Origin: Streptomyces olivochromogenes
Lineage (GTDB): Bacteria > Actinomycetota > Actinomycetes > Streptomycetales > Streptomycetaceae
DNA length: 64,000 nt
Assembly (NCBI RefSeq): GCF_001514115.1
Contig: NZ_KQ948475.1
Coordinates: 62,001 to 126,000, forward strand
Direction of reading: 5' to 3'
Shown here: positions 8,089 through 16,156 of the stretch, piece by piece
How the letters are laid out: each line of letters begins with the position of its first letter
How positions within the stretch are numbered: position 1 is the first letter of the stretch
The notes under the pieces: generated by a model
The model's database searches: none
What the model saw: the letters and a program-made list of their open reading frames with translations, nothing else
Told to the model about the DNA's origin: nothing
Made by a program: the position numbers and the translations under genes

Positions 8089-9099
8089 ATGCCGACCCTT
8101 TACAGAAGAATGCTCGGTCTGCTGCCCCGGATCGGGGTGCGGGTTCTTGATCTCGGTTCGGGTGCGGCGGTGGTCTACCGGCGCGGCAAACGTACCCGCG
8201 TCCCCTTGGGGCGCGCCGCCGATCTGATCGCCCGCGGCAGCGGACAGTACGTGGTCACACCGGTGGGCGCGGAGGCGAAGGCCGACATGTGGGTGGTCGC
8301 GCGGGAGCCCTCGTCGCCGGGTGACGTCTGGGGCAGTGTCTCCTTCGGCGAGTCCGGTGGGCGGTTGCTGGTCGACGAGACGGCCTCGGCGGCCGACGAA
8401 CGCCGCTTCCAGCTGGCCGCTGCCGAGTATCTGTGTACCCAGCACGTGACCGCTCTGCTGGAGAAGTACCAGGTCAACTGTGTCTTCGACGTGGGCGCCA
8501 ACTCCGGCCAGTACGGGCGGCGGTTGCGCAAGCTCGGCTACACCGGCCGGATCGTCTCCTTCGAACCCACCAAGGACGCCTTCGAGAAGCTGGAGCGCGC
8601 CGCCAAGAAGGACGACGACTGGTGGGTGTACAACGTCGGGCTCGGCCGCGAGGACTCCGCCCAGTCCATCCACGTGGGCTGGAACACCATGAACTCCCTT
8701 CTCCCGCCCAGCGACTACGGCAAGGACCGCTACCTCCGGTTCGCGAAGACCAACACCGAGGAGATCGAGATCCGGCGCCTCGACGGGATGCTGGAGAAGG
8801 CCCTCGACGGCATAGCCGACCCCCGGCCGTATCTGAAGATGGACACCCAGGGCTACGACCTGGAGGTGTTCGCGGGGGCCGGTGAGCGGATCGCGGACTT
8901 CGTGGGCATGCAGTCGGAGGTCGCGGCCCTGCGGCTCTACGAGGGCAGCCCCCGGATGAGCGAGTCGATCGCCACGTACGAGGGCAGCGGGTTCGAGATC
9001 TCGGGGATGTACCCGGTGACGCGCGAGGAGAGCACCGGCCGGGTCGTCGAGTTCGACTGCGTGATGGTCCGCGCGGACGCCGCACCCAAGGAGGAGTGA
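8089..9099 (+). CDS. FkbM-family SAM-dependent methyltransferase
   Basis: A 336-residue protein with the class I SAM motif CVFDVGANSGQYGRRL at about residue 130 and the FkbM motif RIVSFEPTKDAF after it. YLKMDTQGYDLEVFAGA marks the catalytic region. FkbM enzymes O-methylate sugars or polyketide hydroxyls. The N-terminal 110 residues look like a separate, poorly conserved domain. ATG 8089 is preferred, but GTG 8083 in the same frame is nearly as well placed relative to GAAAGG. There are no natural-product genes beside it, so the substrate cannot be assigned. Confidence 0.88.
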   Translation: MPTLYRRMLGLLPRIGVRVLDLGSGAAVVYRRGKRTRVPLGRAADLIARGSGQYVVTPVGAEAKADMWVVAREPSSPGDVWGSVSFGESGGRLLVDETASAADERRFQLAAAEYLCTQHVTALLEKYQVNCVFDVGANSGQYGRRLRKLGYTGRIVSFEPTKDAFEKLERAAKKDDDWWVYNVGLGREDSAQSIHVGWNTMNSLLPPSDYGKDRYLRFAKTNTEEIEIRRLDGMLEKALDGIADPRPYLKMDTQGYDLEVFAGAGERIADFVGMQSEVAALRLYEGSPRMSESIATYEGSGFEISGMYPVTREESTGRVVEFDCVMVRADAAPKEE

Positions 9100-9147
9100 C
9101 CGGGAGGAGTGGCCCTCCCCCTCCTCGGCCCTTGCCCTCGGGCCTCG

Positions 9148-10227
9148 TCAGGCCGGATACGCGTGCGTCTGGGCGGCCTTCACCGTCGCCCAGACCGGCG
9201 CCCCGGTGTGCAGGTCGAGCTCGGCCGCGGCGACCGTCGTCAGGTCCGCGGCGAGCGCGAGCTCTCCGGTGAGGTCCGCGCGGATCTGGTCACCGTGCGT
9301 CTCCAGGCCCGCGACCTCGCACCGCCACAGGTTGCGCGCGCTGGAGCCGGTCGGACGGTCGCGGTACAGCGTGACGGCACTGGGCGGGAACGCCACGAAG
9401 ACGGGACCGGACAAGTCCTCGGTCGTGGTGATCGCCGGACCCGTGTCCAGTCGTACGGTGTGGCCCTCGGCCGCGCCCCGGTAGAGGTTGAGGCCGACGA
9501 GCTGGGCGATGTAGTCCGTGCGCGGGTGGCGGGCGATGTCCGACGGTGTCCCCTCCTGGACCACCCGGCCGTGTTCGACGACGACCAGCCGGTCGGCGAG
9601 CACCATCGCGTCCAGCGGGTCGTGCGTCACGAGTACGGCGACGGCCTCGAAGTCGCTGAGGTGGCGCCGGAGTTGGGAGCGCACATCGAGGCGGGTACGG
9701 GCGTCCAGCGCGGCGAGCGGCTCGTCGAGCAGGAGCAGCCGGGGGTGGGTGGCCAGCGCGCGGGCGAGCGCGACGCGCTGCGCCTGTCCGCCGGACAGCC
9801 GGCGCGGCTTGGCGGCCGCGTGCTCGGCCAGCCCCATCCGCTCCAGCCACTGCGCGGCCAGCTCCCGCGCCGCCGCCTTCGGTACGCCCTGGCAGCGCGG
9901 CCCGAACGCCACGTTGTCCAGGGCGGACAGGTGCGGGAAGAGCAGATAGTCCTGGAAGACGACGCCGACCGGGCGGGCCTCGGGCGGCGTACGCCCCAGG
10001 TCCGTGCCGTCCAGCCGGATCAGGCCGCCGTCGGACAACGGTGTGAGCCCCGCGAGCGCCCGCAGCGCGGTGCTCTTGCCCGCCCCGTTCGGCCCGAGCA
10101 GCGCGACGACGTCACCGGGCGCGGCGGCCAGGGCGATGTCGAGACGGAAGGTGTCGCGGTGGACGACCAGGTGGGCGTCGAGGCCCTTGTCGGAGGGCTT
10201 GCTCGGGGGGAGCGTCGGGTCCGTCAT
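9148..10227 (-). CDS. modC: Molybdate ABC transporter ATPase
   Basis: A 359-residue ABC ATPase: Walker A GPNGAGKST, signature LSGGQAQRVALARA, Walker B LLLLDEPLAAL, and switch His in LVTHDP. The C-terminal 100 residues form a TOBE-like molybdate-binding region. It energises molybdate uptake with the neighbouring permease and binding protein. The ATG overlaps the modB stop (ATGA). The operon order modA-modB-modC is complete, with all junctions overlapping. Confidence 0.93.
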   Translation of the reverse strand: MTDPTLPPSKPSDKGLDAHLVVHRDTFRLDIALAAAPGDVVALLGPNGAGKSTALRALAGLTPLSDGGLIRLDGTDLGRTPPEARPVGVVFQDYLLFPHLSALDNVAFGPRCQGVPKAAARELAAQWLERMGLAEHAAAKPRRLSGGQAQRVALARALATHPRLLLLDEPLAALDARTRLDVRSQLRRHLSDFEAVAVLVTHDPLDAMVLADRLVVVEHGRVVQEGTPSDIARHPRTDYIAQLVGLNLYRGAAEGHTVRLDTGPAITTTEDLSGPVFVAFPPSAVTLYRDRPTGSSARNLWRCEVAGLETHGDQIRADLTGELALAADLTTVAAAELDLHTGAPVWATVKAAQTHAYPA

Positions 10228-11090
10228 GACGGCGCCGCCGTCCAGCGGTCCCTGAGGCCCGCCAGGACCGCGATCGACACCGCCAGCAGGACCAGGCTCA
10301 GGGCGATCGCGGCGGCCGGGTCGTTCTGAAGGGCCAGGTAGACGGCGAGCGGCATGGTCTGGGTGCGGCCGGGGAAGTTGCCGGCGAAGGTGATCGTCGC
10401 CCCGAACTCGCCCAGGGCGCGCGCCCACGCCAGTACGGCACCGGCGGCGATCCCGGGCGCGATCAACGGCAGGGTGACCCGGCGGAACGCGGTGAACCGG
10501 GAGGCGCCGAGCGTCGCGGCGGCCTCCTCGTAGCGCGGATCGGCCGCCCGGAGTGTGCCCTCCACGCTGATGACCAGGAACGGCATCGCCACGAACGCCT
10601 CCGCGACGACGACGCCCGCCGTGGTGAACGGCAGCGTGATCCCGAACCACGAGTCCAGCCACTGCCCGACGACGCCGTTGCGCCCGAGCGCCAGCAGCAG
10701 CGCCACACCGCCCACCACCGGAGGCAGTACGAGGGGCAGCGTCACCAGGGCCCGCACGAAGCCCCGGCCGGGAAAGTCCGTACGGGCGAGGAGCCAGGCC
10801 AGCGGCACGCCCAGCACCAGGCTCACCCCGGTCGCCGCCGTGGCGCAGACCAGGGACAGCTGGAGCGCCTGCCAGACCGCCGTACTGGTCAGCTGGTTGG
10901 GGAGGTCCCGCCAGGGGGCTCGCAGGAGCAGGGCGAGCAGGGGGAGCAGGAGGAAGGCCAGGCCGACCAGGGCGGGGAGGAGGAGGGGGAGCGGGACCCC
11001 GGCCGGCCGGCCGCCGGTCCGGACGCGCCGACGCCGCGGCCCACCGGTGAGGGTGTCGGCCGCGGCGTCGGAGGCGTCCAGCTCGGTCAC
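10224..11090 (-). CDS. modB: Molybdate ABC transporter permease
   Basis: A 288-residue inner-membrane protein with about six hydrophobic segments and the EAA loop motif EEAAATLGASRFTAFRRVTL that contacts the ATPase. ARALGEFGATITFAGN is characteristic of molybdate/tungstate permeases. GTG start overlapping the modA stop (GTGA). The N-terminal 30 residues are a basic Arg/Gly-rich cytoplasmic head. Confidence 0.93.
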   Translation of the reverse strand: MTELDASDAAADTLTGGPRRRRVRTGGRPAGVPLPLLLPALVGLAFLLLPLLALLLRAPWRDLPNQLTSTAVWQALQLSLVCATAATGVSLVLGVPLAWLLARTDFPGRGFVRALVTLPLVLPPVVGGVALLLALGRNGVVGQWLDSWFGITLPFTTAGVVVAEAFVAMPFLVISVEGTLRAADPRYEEAAATLGASRFTAFRRVTLPLIAPGIAAGAVLAWARALGEFGATITFAGNFPGRTQTMPLAVYLALQNDPAAAIALSLVLLAVSIAVLAGLRDRWTAAPS

Positions 11091-11923
11091 GGCTGCAGGA
11101 ACCCCGCGGCGGTGAGCACCTTCTGGCCCTCGGCGGACTGCACGAGCGCGATGAACGCCTTCGCCGCCTCCGCGTTGGGCGCGTCCTTGAGCAGGGCGAT
11201 CGGGTAGTCGTTGATGGCCTTGGCCGACTCGGGGAACTCCACGCCCTCCACCTTGTCACCCGCCGCCTTCACATCGGTCTTGTAGACGACGGCGGCGTCG
11301 GCCTCCTTCAGCTCCACCTTCGTCAGGGCGCTCTTGACGTCCTGCTCGTAGGAGGCCGGGGTGAGCTTCAGCTTGCTCGCGTCCAGCGCCTTCTGCGCGG
11401 CGGCACCGCACGGCACCGTCTTGTCGCAGAGTACGACCTTGAGGCCGGACTTCGTGAGGTCCTTCAGGGAGGCGACCTTGTCGGGGTTGCCGGGCAGGGT
11501 CGCGATCTCCAGCTGGTTGCGCACGAAGGTCGCGGGCGTGGTCGCGGCGTCCTTCTTGTCCGTCACGACCGCCATCGTCTTGGGGCTGGCCGCGGCGAAC
11601 ACGTCGGCCGGGGCGCCCCCGGTGATGCTGGCGGCGAGCGTGTCGCTGCCGCCGAAGTTGAAGGTGACCTTCGTGCCCGGGTTGGCCTTCTCGAACTCCT
11701 TGCCCAGGGTCGTGAAGCTCTCCTTGAGCGAGGCGGCGGCGAACACGGTCACCGTGCCGGAGAGCTTCGGCGAGGAGGAGGCCGAGGTGTCCGACTTCGG
11801 GGAGGAGTTGGAGGAGGAGTCGGAGTCGGAGGACGAGCAGGCGCTCAGCGCCAGCAGCGCGGCGGCACCGACGCCGGCCACGCGCAGAGTGCGGGTGCGG
11901 GTCCGGCGCGTGGATCGGGTCAT
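11087..11923 (-). CDS. modA: Molybdate-binding lipoprotein
   Basis: A 278-residue lipoprotein (lipobox ALSAC near residue 27) with a Ser/Asp-rich linker and then a periplasmic-binding fold starting VTVFAAASLKESF, the typical ModA opening in which Ser and Ala bind the oxyanion. GGAPADVFAAAS and VYKTDV are further family positions. The start MTRSTRR follows AGGGAG by about 11 nt; two upstream ATGs remain possible. It is first in the mod operon, with a TATGAT -10 candidate at 11967-11972. Confidence 0.92.
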   Translation of the reverse strand: MTRSTRRTRTRTLRVAGVGAAALLALSACSSSDSDSSSNSSPKSDTSASSSPKLSGTVTVFAAASLKESFTTLGKEFEKANPGTKVTFNFGGSDTLAASITGGAPADVFAAASPKTMAVVTDKKDAATTPATFVRNQLEIATLPGNPDKVASLKDLTKSGLKVVLCDKTVPCGAAAQKALDASKLKLTPASYEQDVKSALTKVELKEADAAVVYKTDVKAAGDKVEGVEFPESAKAINDYPIALLKDAPNAEAAKAFIALVQSAEGQKVLTAAGFLQP

Positions 11924-11959
11924 CACGGGTTCTACTCCCTCGGAAGCCTCAGACATGCC

Positions 11960-12060
11960 TACGCCGATCATACTTCCGCAGATGCGAGCCAGAAGTCTCC
12001 TGTCGCATCGCATGAGCTGCACGATCGTTGCCGGGGTGTACGCATGTGCGTTTGTACGGG
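11960..12060. promoter_or_regulatory. Divergent mod / Mo-protein promoter with inverted repeats
   Basis: Between modA and the plus-strand gene at 12100 there are two symmetric elements. ATGCGA (11982-11987) pairs with TCGCAT (12003-12008) across 15 nt and would overlap the -35 region of the modA promoter. ACGCA-TG-TGCGT lies at 12040-12051. Either could bind a molybdate-responsive repressor such as the MopI-like protein encoded at 14929-15324; this is inference. Confidence 0.45.
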
Positions 12061-12099
12061 ACCGCCTCCTGGGTACGGACATTCGGGAGGTGGTGCCCA

Positions 12100-12576
12100 G
12101 TGGGGCAGTCCCCGACTCAGTCGCCCGCTCACTCGCTCGCGTCGGTCGCCCTGACCGGAGACCTCGCCCGCCCGGTCCGGCTGACCGTGCCCGACCTGTT
12201 GGCGTGGCCCCAGCACCGGGCCCGGGTCAGCTTCGAGTGCGCCACCAGCGGCGTACAGCACCACCGCTTCGAGGGGCCCCTGCTGCACGACGTCCTGTAC
12301 GACGCCGGACCGGGCTTCGACCCCGCCCGCCGCAAGGACCGGCTGCGCTTCCTCATCGCGGTGGCCGGGGCGGACGGCCATCACGCGCTCCTCACCTGGG
12401 CCGAGATCGACCCGGACTTCGCGCATGCCCCGGTCCTCCTCGCGGTCGGCATCGACGACACCCCGCTGGACCGGGCGGGCCCCCAGCTCGTGCTGCCCCA
12501 GGACCGCTGCGGCGCCCGGCACATCAGCGGCATCAACGCGATCCGCGTGGACGGGCGCTACCCGTCGTGGACGTAG
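12100..12576 (+). CDS. Small molybdopterin-binding domain protein (sulfite oxidase fold)
   Basis: A 158-residue stand-alone Mo-cofactor domain of the sulfite oxidase/YedY type. The Cys expected to ligate Mo is in VSFECATSG, followed by GPLLHDVLYDAG; the C-terminal part has the usual LVLPQDRCGARHISG loop. No signal peptide or Tat motif is present, so it is cytoplasmic. The GTG start is supported by CGGGAGG at 12084-12090. It is divergent from modABC and lies upstream of the LysR/formate dehydrogenase pair; a redox partner is not evident. Confidence 0.82.
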   Translation: MGQSPTQSPAHSLASVALTGDLARPVRLTVPDLLAWPQHRARVSFECATSGVQHHRFEGPLLHDVLYDAGPGFDPARRKDRLRFLIAVAGADGHHALLTWAEIDPDFAHAPVLLAVGIDDTPLDRAGPQLVLPQDRCGARHISGINAIRVDGRYPSWT

Positions 12577-12639
12577 CCGGGCAGGGCATGGACGCCACGC
12601 ACCCGCGTCTGCGAGCCTGACCCGCCGGGGAGGTCGTGG

Positions 12640-13572
12640 ATGCTGCTGCGTCAGCTGGAGTACCTGGTCGCGCTGGCCAGGGAGCGGCACTTCGCCCGCG
12701 CGGCGGCCGCCTGCTTCGTCTCGCAGCCCTCGTTGTCCGCCGCGATCCGCCGTCTCGAACACGAGCTGGACGTGCCGATCGTGCGCCGGGGCAGACGGTA
12801 CGAGGGGCTGACCCCGGAGGGTGAGGTGGTACTCGCCTGGGCGCACCGCATCCTCGCCGAGCGCGACGCCCTCCACCAGGAGTTGTCGGCGCTGCGCGGC
12901 GGCCTCACCGGCACCCTGCGCCTGGGCATCGTCCCCACCGCGCTGCCCGCCGCCTCCCTCCTCACCACCCCGTTCTGCGAACGCCACCCGGGGGCCCGCG
13001 TCGGCCTGGAGTCCCTGTCGTCGGCCGAGATCACCCAGGGGCTCGCCGAGTTCGAGCTCGACGCGGCGATGACGTATCTCGACGACGAAGAGCTCCGTCA
13101 CGTACGCCGCTTCCCGCTGTACGAGGAGCGGTACGTGCTCCTCACCCCGGTGACCGGTCCGCTCGGCGCGGCGACGACCGCCCGCTGGGCGCACGCGGCC
13201 GCCCTGCCCCTGTGCCTGCTGAGTCCCCGGATGCGCAACCGGCGGATCATCGACGAGTGCTTCGCGGCGGACGGCGCGCAGGCGACCCCGGCGATCGAGT
13301 CGGACAGTGTCGCCGGGCTGTACGCGCATCTGCCCAGTGGCCGCTGGTCCAGCGTGATCTCCCATGCCTGGCTGCACATGTTCGGGGTGCCGGAGGGGAT
13401 GCGGGTGGTTCCGCTGGAGGGGCCCGCGCACGGGCCGAGGGTGGGGCTGGTCATGGCGCGGGACGATCCTCCGTCCGTCCTCGCGGAGGCACTGTTGACG
13501 GTGGCGCGGGAGGCGCGGGTGAGGGACGCGCTGGACGCGCTGCTCCACACCTATCTGGGCGAGCGCGGCTGA
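12640..13572 (+). CDS. LysR-family transcriptional regulator
   Basis: A 310-residue LysR protein: winged helix at residues 1-60 (FARAAAACFVSQPSLSAAIRRLE) and an effector-binding domain from about 90. GGGGAGG lies 6 nt before the ATG. It is encoded 135 nt upstream of, and in the same direction as, the formate dehydrogenase gene. Symmetric half-sites lie in between, so it most likely activates that gene in response to formate or a related C1 compound; the effector is inferred. Confidence 0.92.
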   Translation: MLLRQLEYLVALARERHFARAAAACFVSQPSLSAAIRRLEHELDVPIVRRGRRYEGLTPEGEVVLAWAHRILAERDALHQELSALRGGLTGTLRLGIVPTALPAASLLTTPFCERHPGARVGLESLSSAEITQGLAEFELDAAMTYLDDEELRHVRRFPLYEERYVLLTPVTGPLGAATTARWAHAAALPLCLLSPRMRNRRIIDECFAADGAQATPAIESDSVAGLYAHLPSGRWSSVISHAWLHMFGVPEGMRVVPLEGPAHGPRVGLVMARDDPPSVLAEALLTVAREARVRDALDALLHTYLGERG

Positions 13573-13583
13573 CGGCGGGAGTT

Positions 13584-13609
13584 GATAGCCGCCGTCTATG
13601 CGGGCATAG
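13584..13609 (+). promoter_or_regulatory. Candidate LysR operator before formate dehydrogenase
   Basis: A perfect palindrome CTATGC-GG-GCATAG lies at 13596-13609. An additional half-site GATAG (13584-13588) is placed so that GATAG-N7-CTATG also forms a dyad. Overlapping dyads with T-rich half-sites are the usual layout of LysR recognition and activation sites. It starts 12 nt after the lysR stop. Confidence 0.6.
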
Positions 13610-13707
13610 CGAGGTTCGCTTTGACCAGCGCGATCGGCTCCGAGGATGGTGACAGCACCGTCCGTTCAACGGAGCCCACGATCAACGGAGTTGAGGAGAG
13701 CCGCGTC

Positions 13708-14868
13708 ATGGCCAAGGTGCTCTGCGTGCTGTACGACGACCCGACCGACGGATACCCCACGACGTACGCCCGGGACGATCTCCCCGTCATCGACCACTAT
13801 CCGGGCGGCCAGACCGCGCCCACCCCGAAGGCGACCGACTTCACCCCCGGCCACCTCCTCGGCAGCGTGAGCGGCGAACTCGGTCTGCGCCGCTTCCTGG
13901 AGGAGCGCGGGCACACCCTGGTCGTCACCTCCGACAAGGACGGCGACCGTTCCGTCTTCGACCGGGAACTGCCGGACGCGGACGTCGTCATCTCGCAGCC
14001 GTTCTGGCCCGCCTATCTGACCCCCGAGCGGATCGCCGCCGCGAAGAACCTGAAGCTGGCGATCACGGCGGGCATCGGCTCCGACCACGTCGACCTCGAC
14101 GCGGCCATCGCGCACGGGGTCACGGTCGCCGAGGTGACGTACTGCAACAGCATCAGCGTCGCCGAACACGTGGTGATGATGACGCTCTCCCTCGTCCGCA
14201 ACTACCTCCCCTCCCACCAGGTCGTCCTGGACGGCGGCTGGAACATCGCGGACTGCGTGGCCCGTTCGTACGACCTGGAGGGCATGCACGTCGGTACGGT
14301 CGCCGCCGGTCGCATCGGCCTCGCGGTGCTGCGCCGCCTCGCGCCCTTCGACGTGAAGCTGCACTACACGGACCGGCACCGGCTGCCGGCGGAGGTGGAG
14401 CGCGAGCTCGGTCTGACCTTCCACGCCACGGCCGCCGAGATGGCGCCGCACTGCGACGTCGTCACCATCAACGCGCCGCTGCACCCGGAGACGGAGGGCC
14501 TGTTCGGCGACGAGCTGCTCGCCACGATGAAGCGCGGCGCCTATCTCATCAACACGGCGCGGGCCCGGATCGTGGACCGGGACGCCGTCGAACGGGCGTT
14601 GCGCAGCGGGCAGTTGGCGGGGTACGCGGGTGACGTCTGGTATCCGCAGCCCGCGCCGGCCGACCACCCCTGGCGCACCATGCCGCACCACGGAATGACC
14701 CCGCACATCTCGGGTTCGTCGCTGTCCGCGCAGGCCCGTTACGCGGCGGGCACCCGGGAGATCCTGGAGTCCTGGCTCGACGGGACCCCGATCCGGGACG
14801 AGTACCTGATCGTCGACGGGGGTGCGCTGGCGGGGACGGGGGCGCACTCGTACTCCGTCACCCGATGA
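13708..14868 (+). CDS. fdh: NAD-dependent formate dehydrogenase
   Basis: A 386-residue D-2-hydroxyacid-dehydrogenase-fold enzyme of the metal-free formate dehydrogenase type. The tell-tale parts are ITAGIGSDHVDLDAA, the Rossmann motif GTVAAGRIG, the catalytic Arg in INTARARIVD, Gln in ISQPFWPAY, and the catalytic His in MTPHISGSS. It oxidises formate to CO2 while making NADH in the cytoplasm and needs no molybdenum. GAGGAG precedes the ATG. The length is normal for bacterial and yeast enzymes. Confidence 0.95.
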   Translation: MAKVLCVLYDDPTDGYPTTYARDDLPVIDHYPGGQTAPTPKATDFTPGHLLGSVSGELGLRRFLEERGHTLVVTSDKDGDRSVFDRELPDADVVISQPFWPAYLTPERIAAAKNLKLAITAGIGSDHVDLDAAIAHGVTVAEVTYCNSISVAEHVVMMTLSLVRNYLPSHQVVLDGGWNIADCVARSYDLEGMHVGTVAAGRIGLAVLRRLAPFDVKLHYTDRHRLPAEVERELGLTFHATAAEMAPHCDVVTINAPLHPETEGLFGDELLATMKRGAYLINTARARIVDRDAVERALRSGQLAGYAGDVWYPQPAPADHPWRTMPHHGMTPHISGSSLSAQARYAAGTREILESWLDGTPIRDEYLIVDGGALAGTGAHSYSVTR

Positions 14869-14928
14869 GCGGGTAGACCGACGGTCGTCGAGGCCGCCGC
14901 CCGAAGGGCCTGATGCGAAAGACGGGTC

Positions 14929-15324
14929 CTAGACCCGGTCGATGTGCACGTTCGTCGACTTCACGCGGGCGGTGGCCTCCATGCCGACCTCGAGGCCGAG
15001 TTCCTCCACGGCCTCCCGGGTCAGCAGGGAGACCAGCCGGTGCGGTCCGGCCTGGATCTCCACCTGGGCCGCCACGTCGCCGAGCTTCACGGCGGTGACG
15101 ATGCCCGGGAACGCGTTGCGCACAGAGGTGTAGGAGGCGTCCTCCTCGCCGCTGCCGCCCTTGGCGAGCTCGACGGAGAACGCGGCCAGGTCCCGCCCGT
15201 CGATCAGCCGCCGCCCGCCCTCGTCCCGGTGCGTCGCCATCCGCCCGGCGTCCGCCCACCGCCGTGCGGTGTCCGGGCTCACGCCGAGCAGCCGGGCCGC
15301 CTGACCGATGGTGTAGGACTGCAT
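14929..15324 (-). CDS. MopI-like regulator: HTH plus molybdate-binding TOBE domain
   Basis: A 131-residue protein with a MerR/excisionase-type helix-turn-helix at the front (YTIGQAARLLGVSPDTARRW). A TOBE/Mop domain follows from about residue 65 (FPGIVTAVKLGDVAAQVEI ... TREAVEELGLEVGM ... VKSTNVHID). It should bind molybdate or tungstate and regulate mod genes. In many actinobacteria it is encoded beside modABC; here it is 3 kb away, with the formate dehydrogenase block between. Start MQSYTIG: the promoter lies so close that the message is probably leaderless. Confidence 0.88.
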   Translation of the reverse strand: MQSYTIGQAARLLGVSPDTARRWADAGRMATHRDEGGRRLIDGRDLAAFSVELAKGGSGEEDASYTSVRNAFPGIVTAVKLGDVAAQVEIQAGPHRLVSLLTREAVEELGLEVGMEATARVKSTNVHIDRV

Positions 15325-15362
15325 GCGCGCCAAGATAGGCGCGAGATCCTTGCATATGCAAG
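15325..15362 (-). promoter_or_regulatory. Leaderless promoter with perfect palindrome (candidate operator)
   Basis: On the minus strand, TTGCAT (15361-15356) and TATCTT (15337-15332) are spaced by 18 nt. Only 7 nt separate the -10 from the ATG at 15324, as expected for a leaderless transcript. The -35 lies inside the perfect 14-nt palindrome CTTGCATATGCAAG (15349-15362), well placed for autorepression by the HTH-TOBE protein. Confidence 0.65.
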
Positions 15363-15379
15363 CAAGCCCGTGGGGCGCG

Positions 15380-15799
15380 TCAGAGATCGCCCTTGACGTA
15401 CGAGCGGGCCGCCGCCATGACGTCCTTGTGCCGGTCCTCGGCGATGGCCTGCAGCGGTGAGTCGTCCTCCAGTTGCGGATTCATGCCGATCATCCAGGCG
15501 CGTGCCGTGTGGCAGTTCTCCTGGAGCTCGATGATCTGGAAGACCTGGTAGGCCGCCCGCAGGCGCAGCTCGGAGTCGATTCTCGGGCTGTTCTGGGCGC
15601 TGGACCACTTGCCGACCTGCTTCGGGTCCTCGATACCGGCGATGAACGCGGTGAGTTTCTGCCCGAAGTTGTCCTGGAGGAACCGCGCTATGTCGGCGAT
15701 CGACTTCTGGACCGTGTTGGCGTGCGCGGTGGTCTCGGTGACCGTGTCGGTGACGCTCGTGGTGACCGTCTTGGCCGCGGGCTCTCGCAGTGGCTGCAT
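15380..15799 (-). CDS. Xre/MbcA/ParS-type antitoxin-like protein
   Basis: A 139-residue protein beginning MQPLREPAAK. The middle (FLQDNFGQKLTAFIAGIEDP then VGKWSSAQ) resembles the helix-turn-helix of this family. The end (AYQVFQIIELQ ... ARAWMIGMNPQLEDDSPLQA) matches the toxin-binding domain once called DUF2384. Such proteins neutralise RES-domain toxins and repress their own operon. A RES gene is encoded upstream on the same strand but 357 nt away, the reverse of the usual antitoxin-first order. A CCTCA/TGAGG dyad lies about 85 nt before the start. Confidence 0.78.
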   Translation of the reverse strand: MQPLREPAAKTVTTSVTDTVTETTAHANTVQKSIADIARFLQDNFGQKLTAFIAGIEDPKQVGKWSSAQNSPRIDSELRLRAAYQVFQIIELQENCHTARAWMIGMNPQLEDDSPLQAIAEDRHKDVMAAARSYVKGDL

Positions 15800-16156
15800 G
15801 ATTCCTCGCTTCCTGGCGGTCATGAAACGGGTAAGACGCGGGATGGCGCGAGGGGTGACAGACGGGGTGTCAACATGGCGTCTCCTCAGTTGTGTTGAGG
15901 GAAGTCTACCCGTGCGAGGGTCTCTCACTCCACCGTTTTCCCCCCTTCAATCCCCTGTGAAATCCCACCTGGAAAGTGGCGTGAGGGGTTTGACCAGGGA
16001 TTTTCTCCGGTGTCGCCGGTGGGTGCGGGACGGAGCACCGCTCGATCGGGCGACGCGGGTGCGGCCGAACGCACGGGGCGCGGGCGCCGTTCGGCGGACC
16101 CGAAGACCTCGCTCAGGAGATCCACGCGCCCTGATCAGGAGATCCGTGCGCCCCGT
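15800..16156. other. Gene-free gap between antitoxin and toxin, with dyad and 22-bp repeat
   Basis: No convincing gene is visible in this 357-nt stretch. It holds the inverted repeat CCTCA-N7-TGAGG (15884-15900), a plausible autoregulatory operator for the antitoxin gene. Two 22-bp direct repeats (CAGGAGATCC... at 16114-16135 and 16136-16157) run up to the RES stop codon. Part of the region is poorer in GC than its neighbours. Confidence 0.5.

Noticed and set aside
9148..11259. A 703-residue frame covering modC and modB
   Set aside because: The part before MTDPTLPP is Arg/Pro-rich shadow of modB; ModC begins at 10227.
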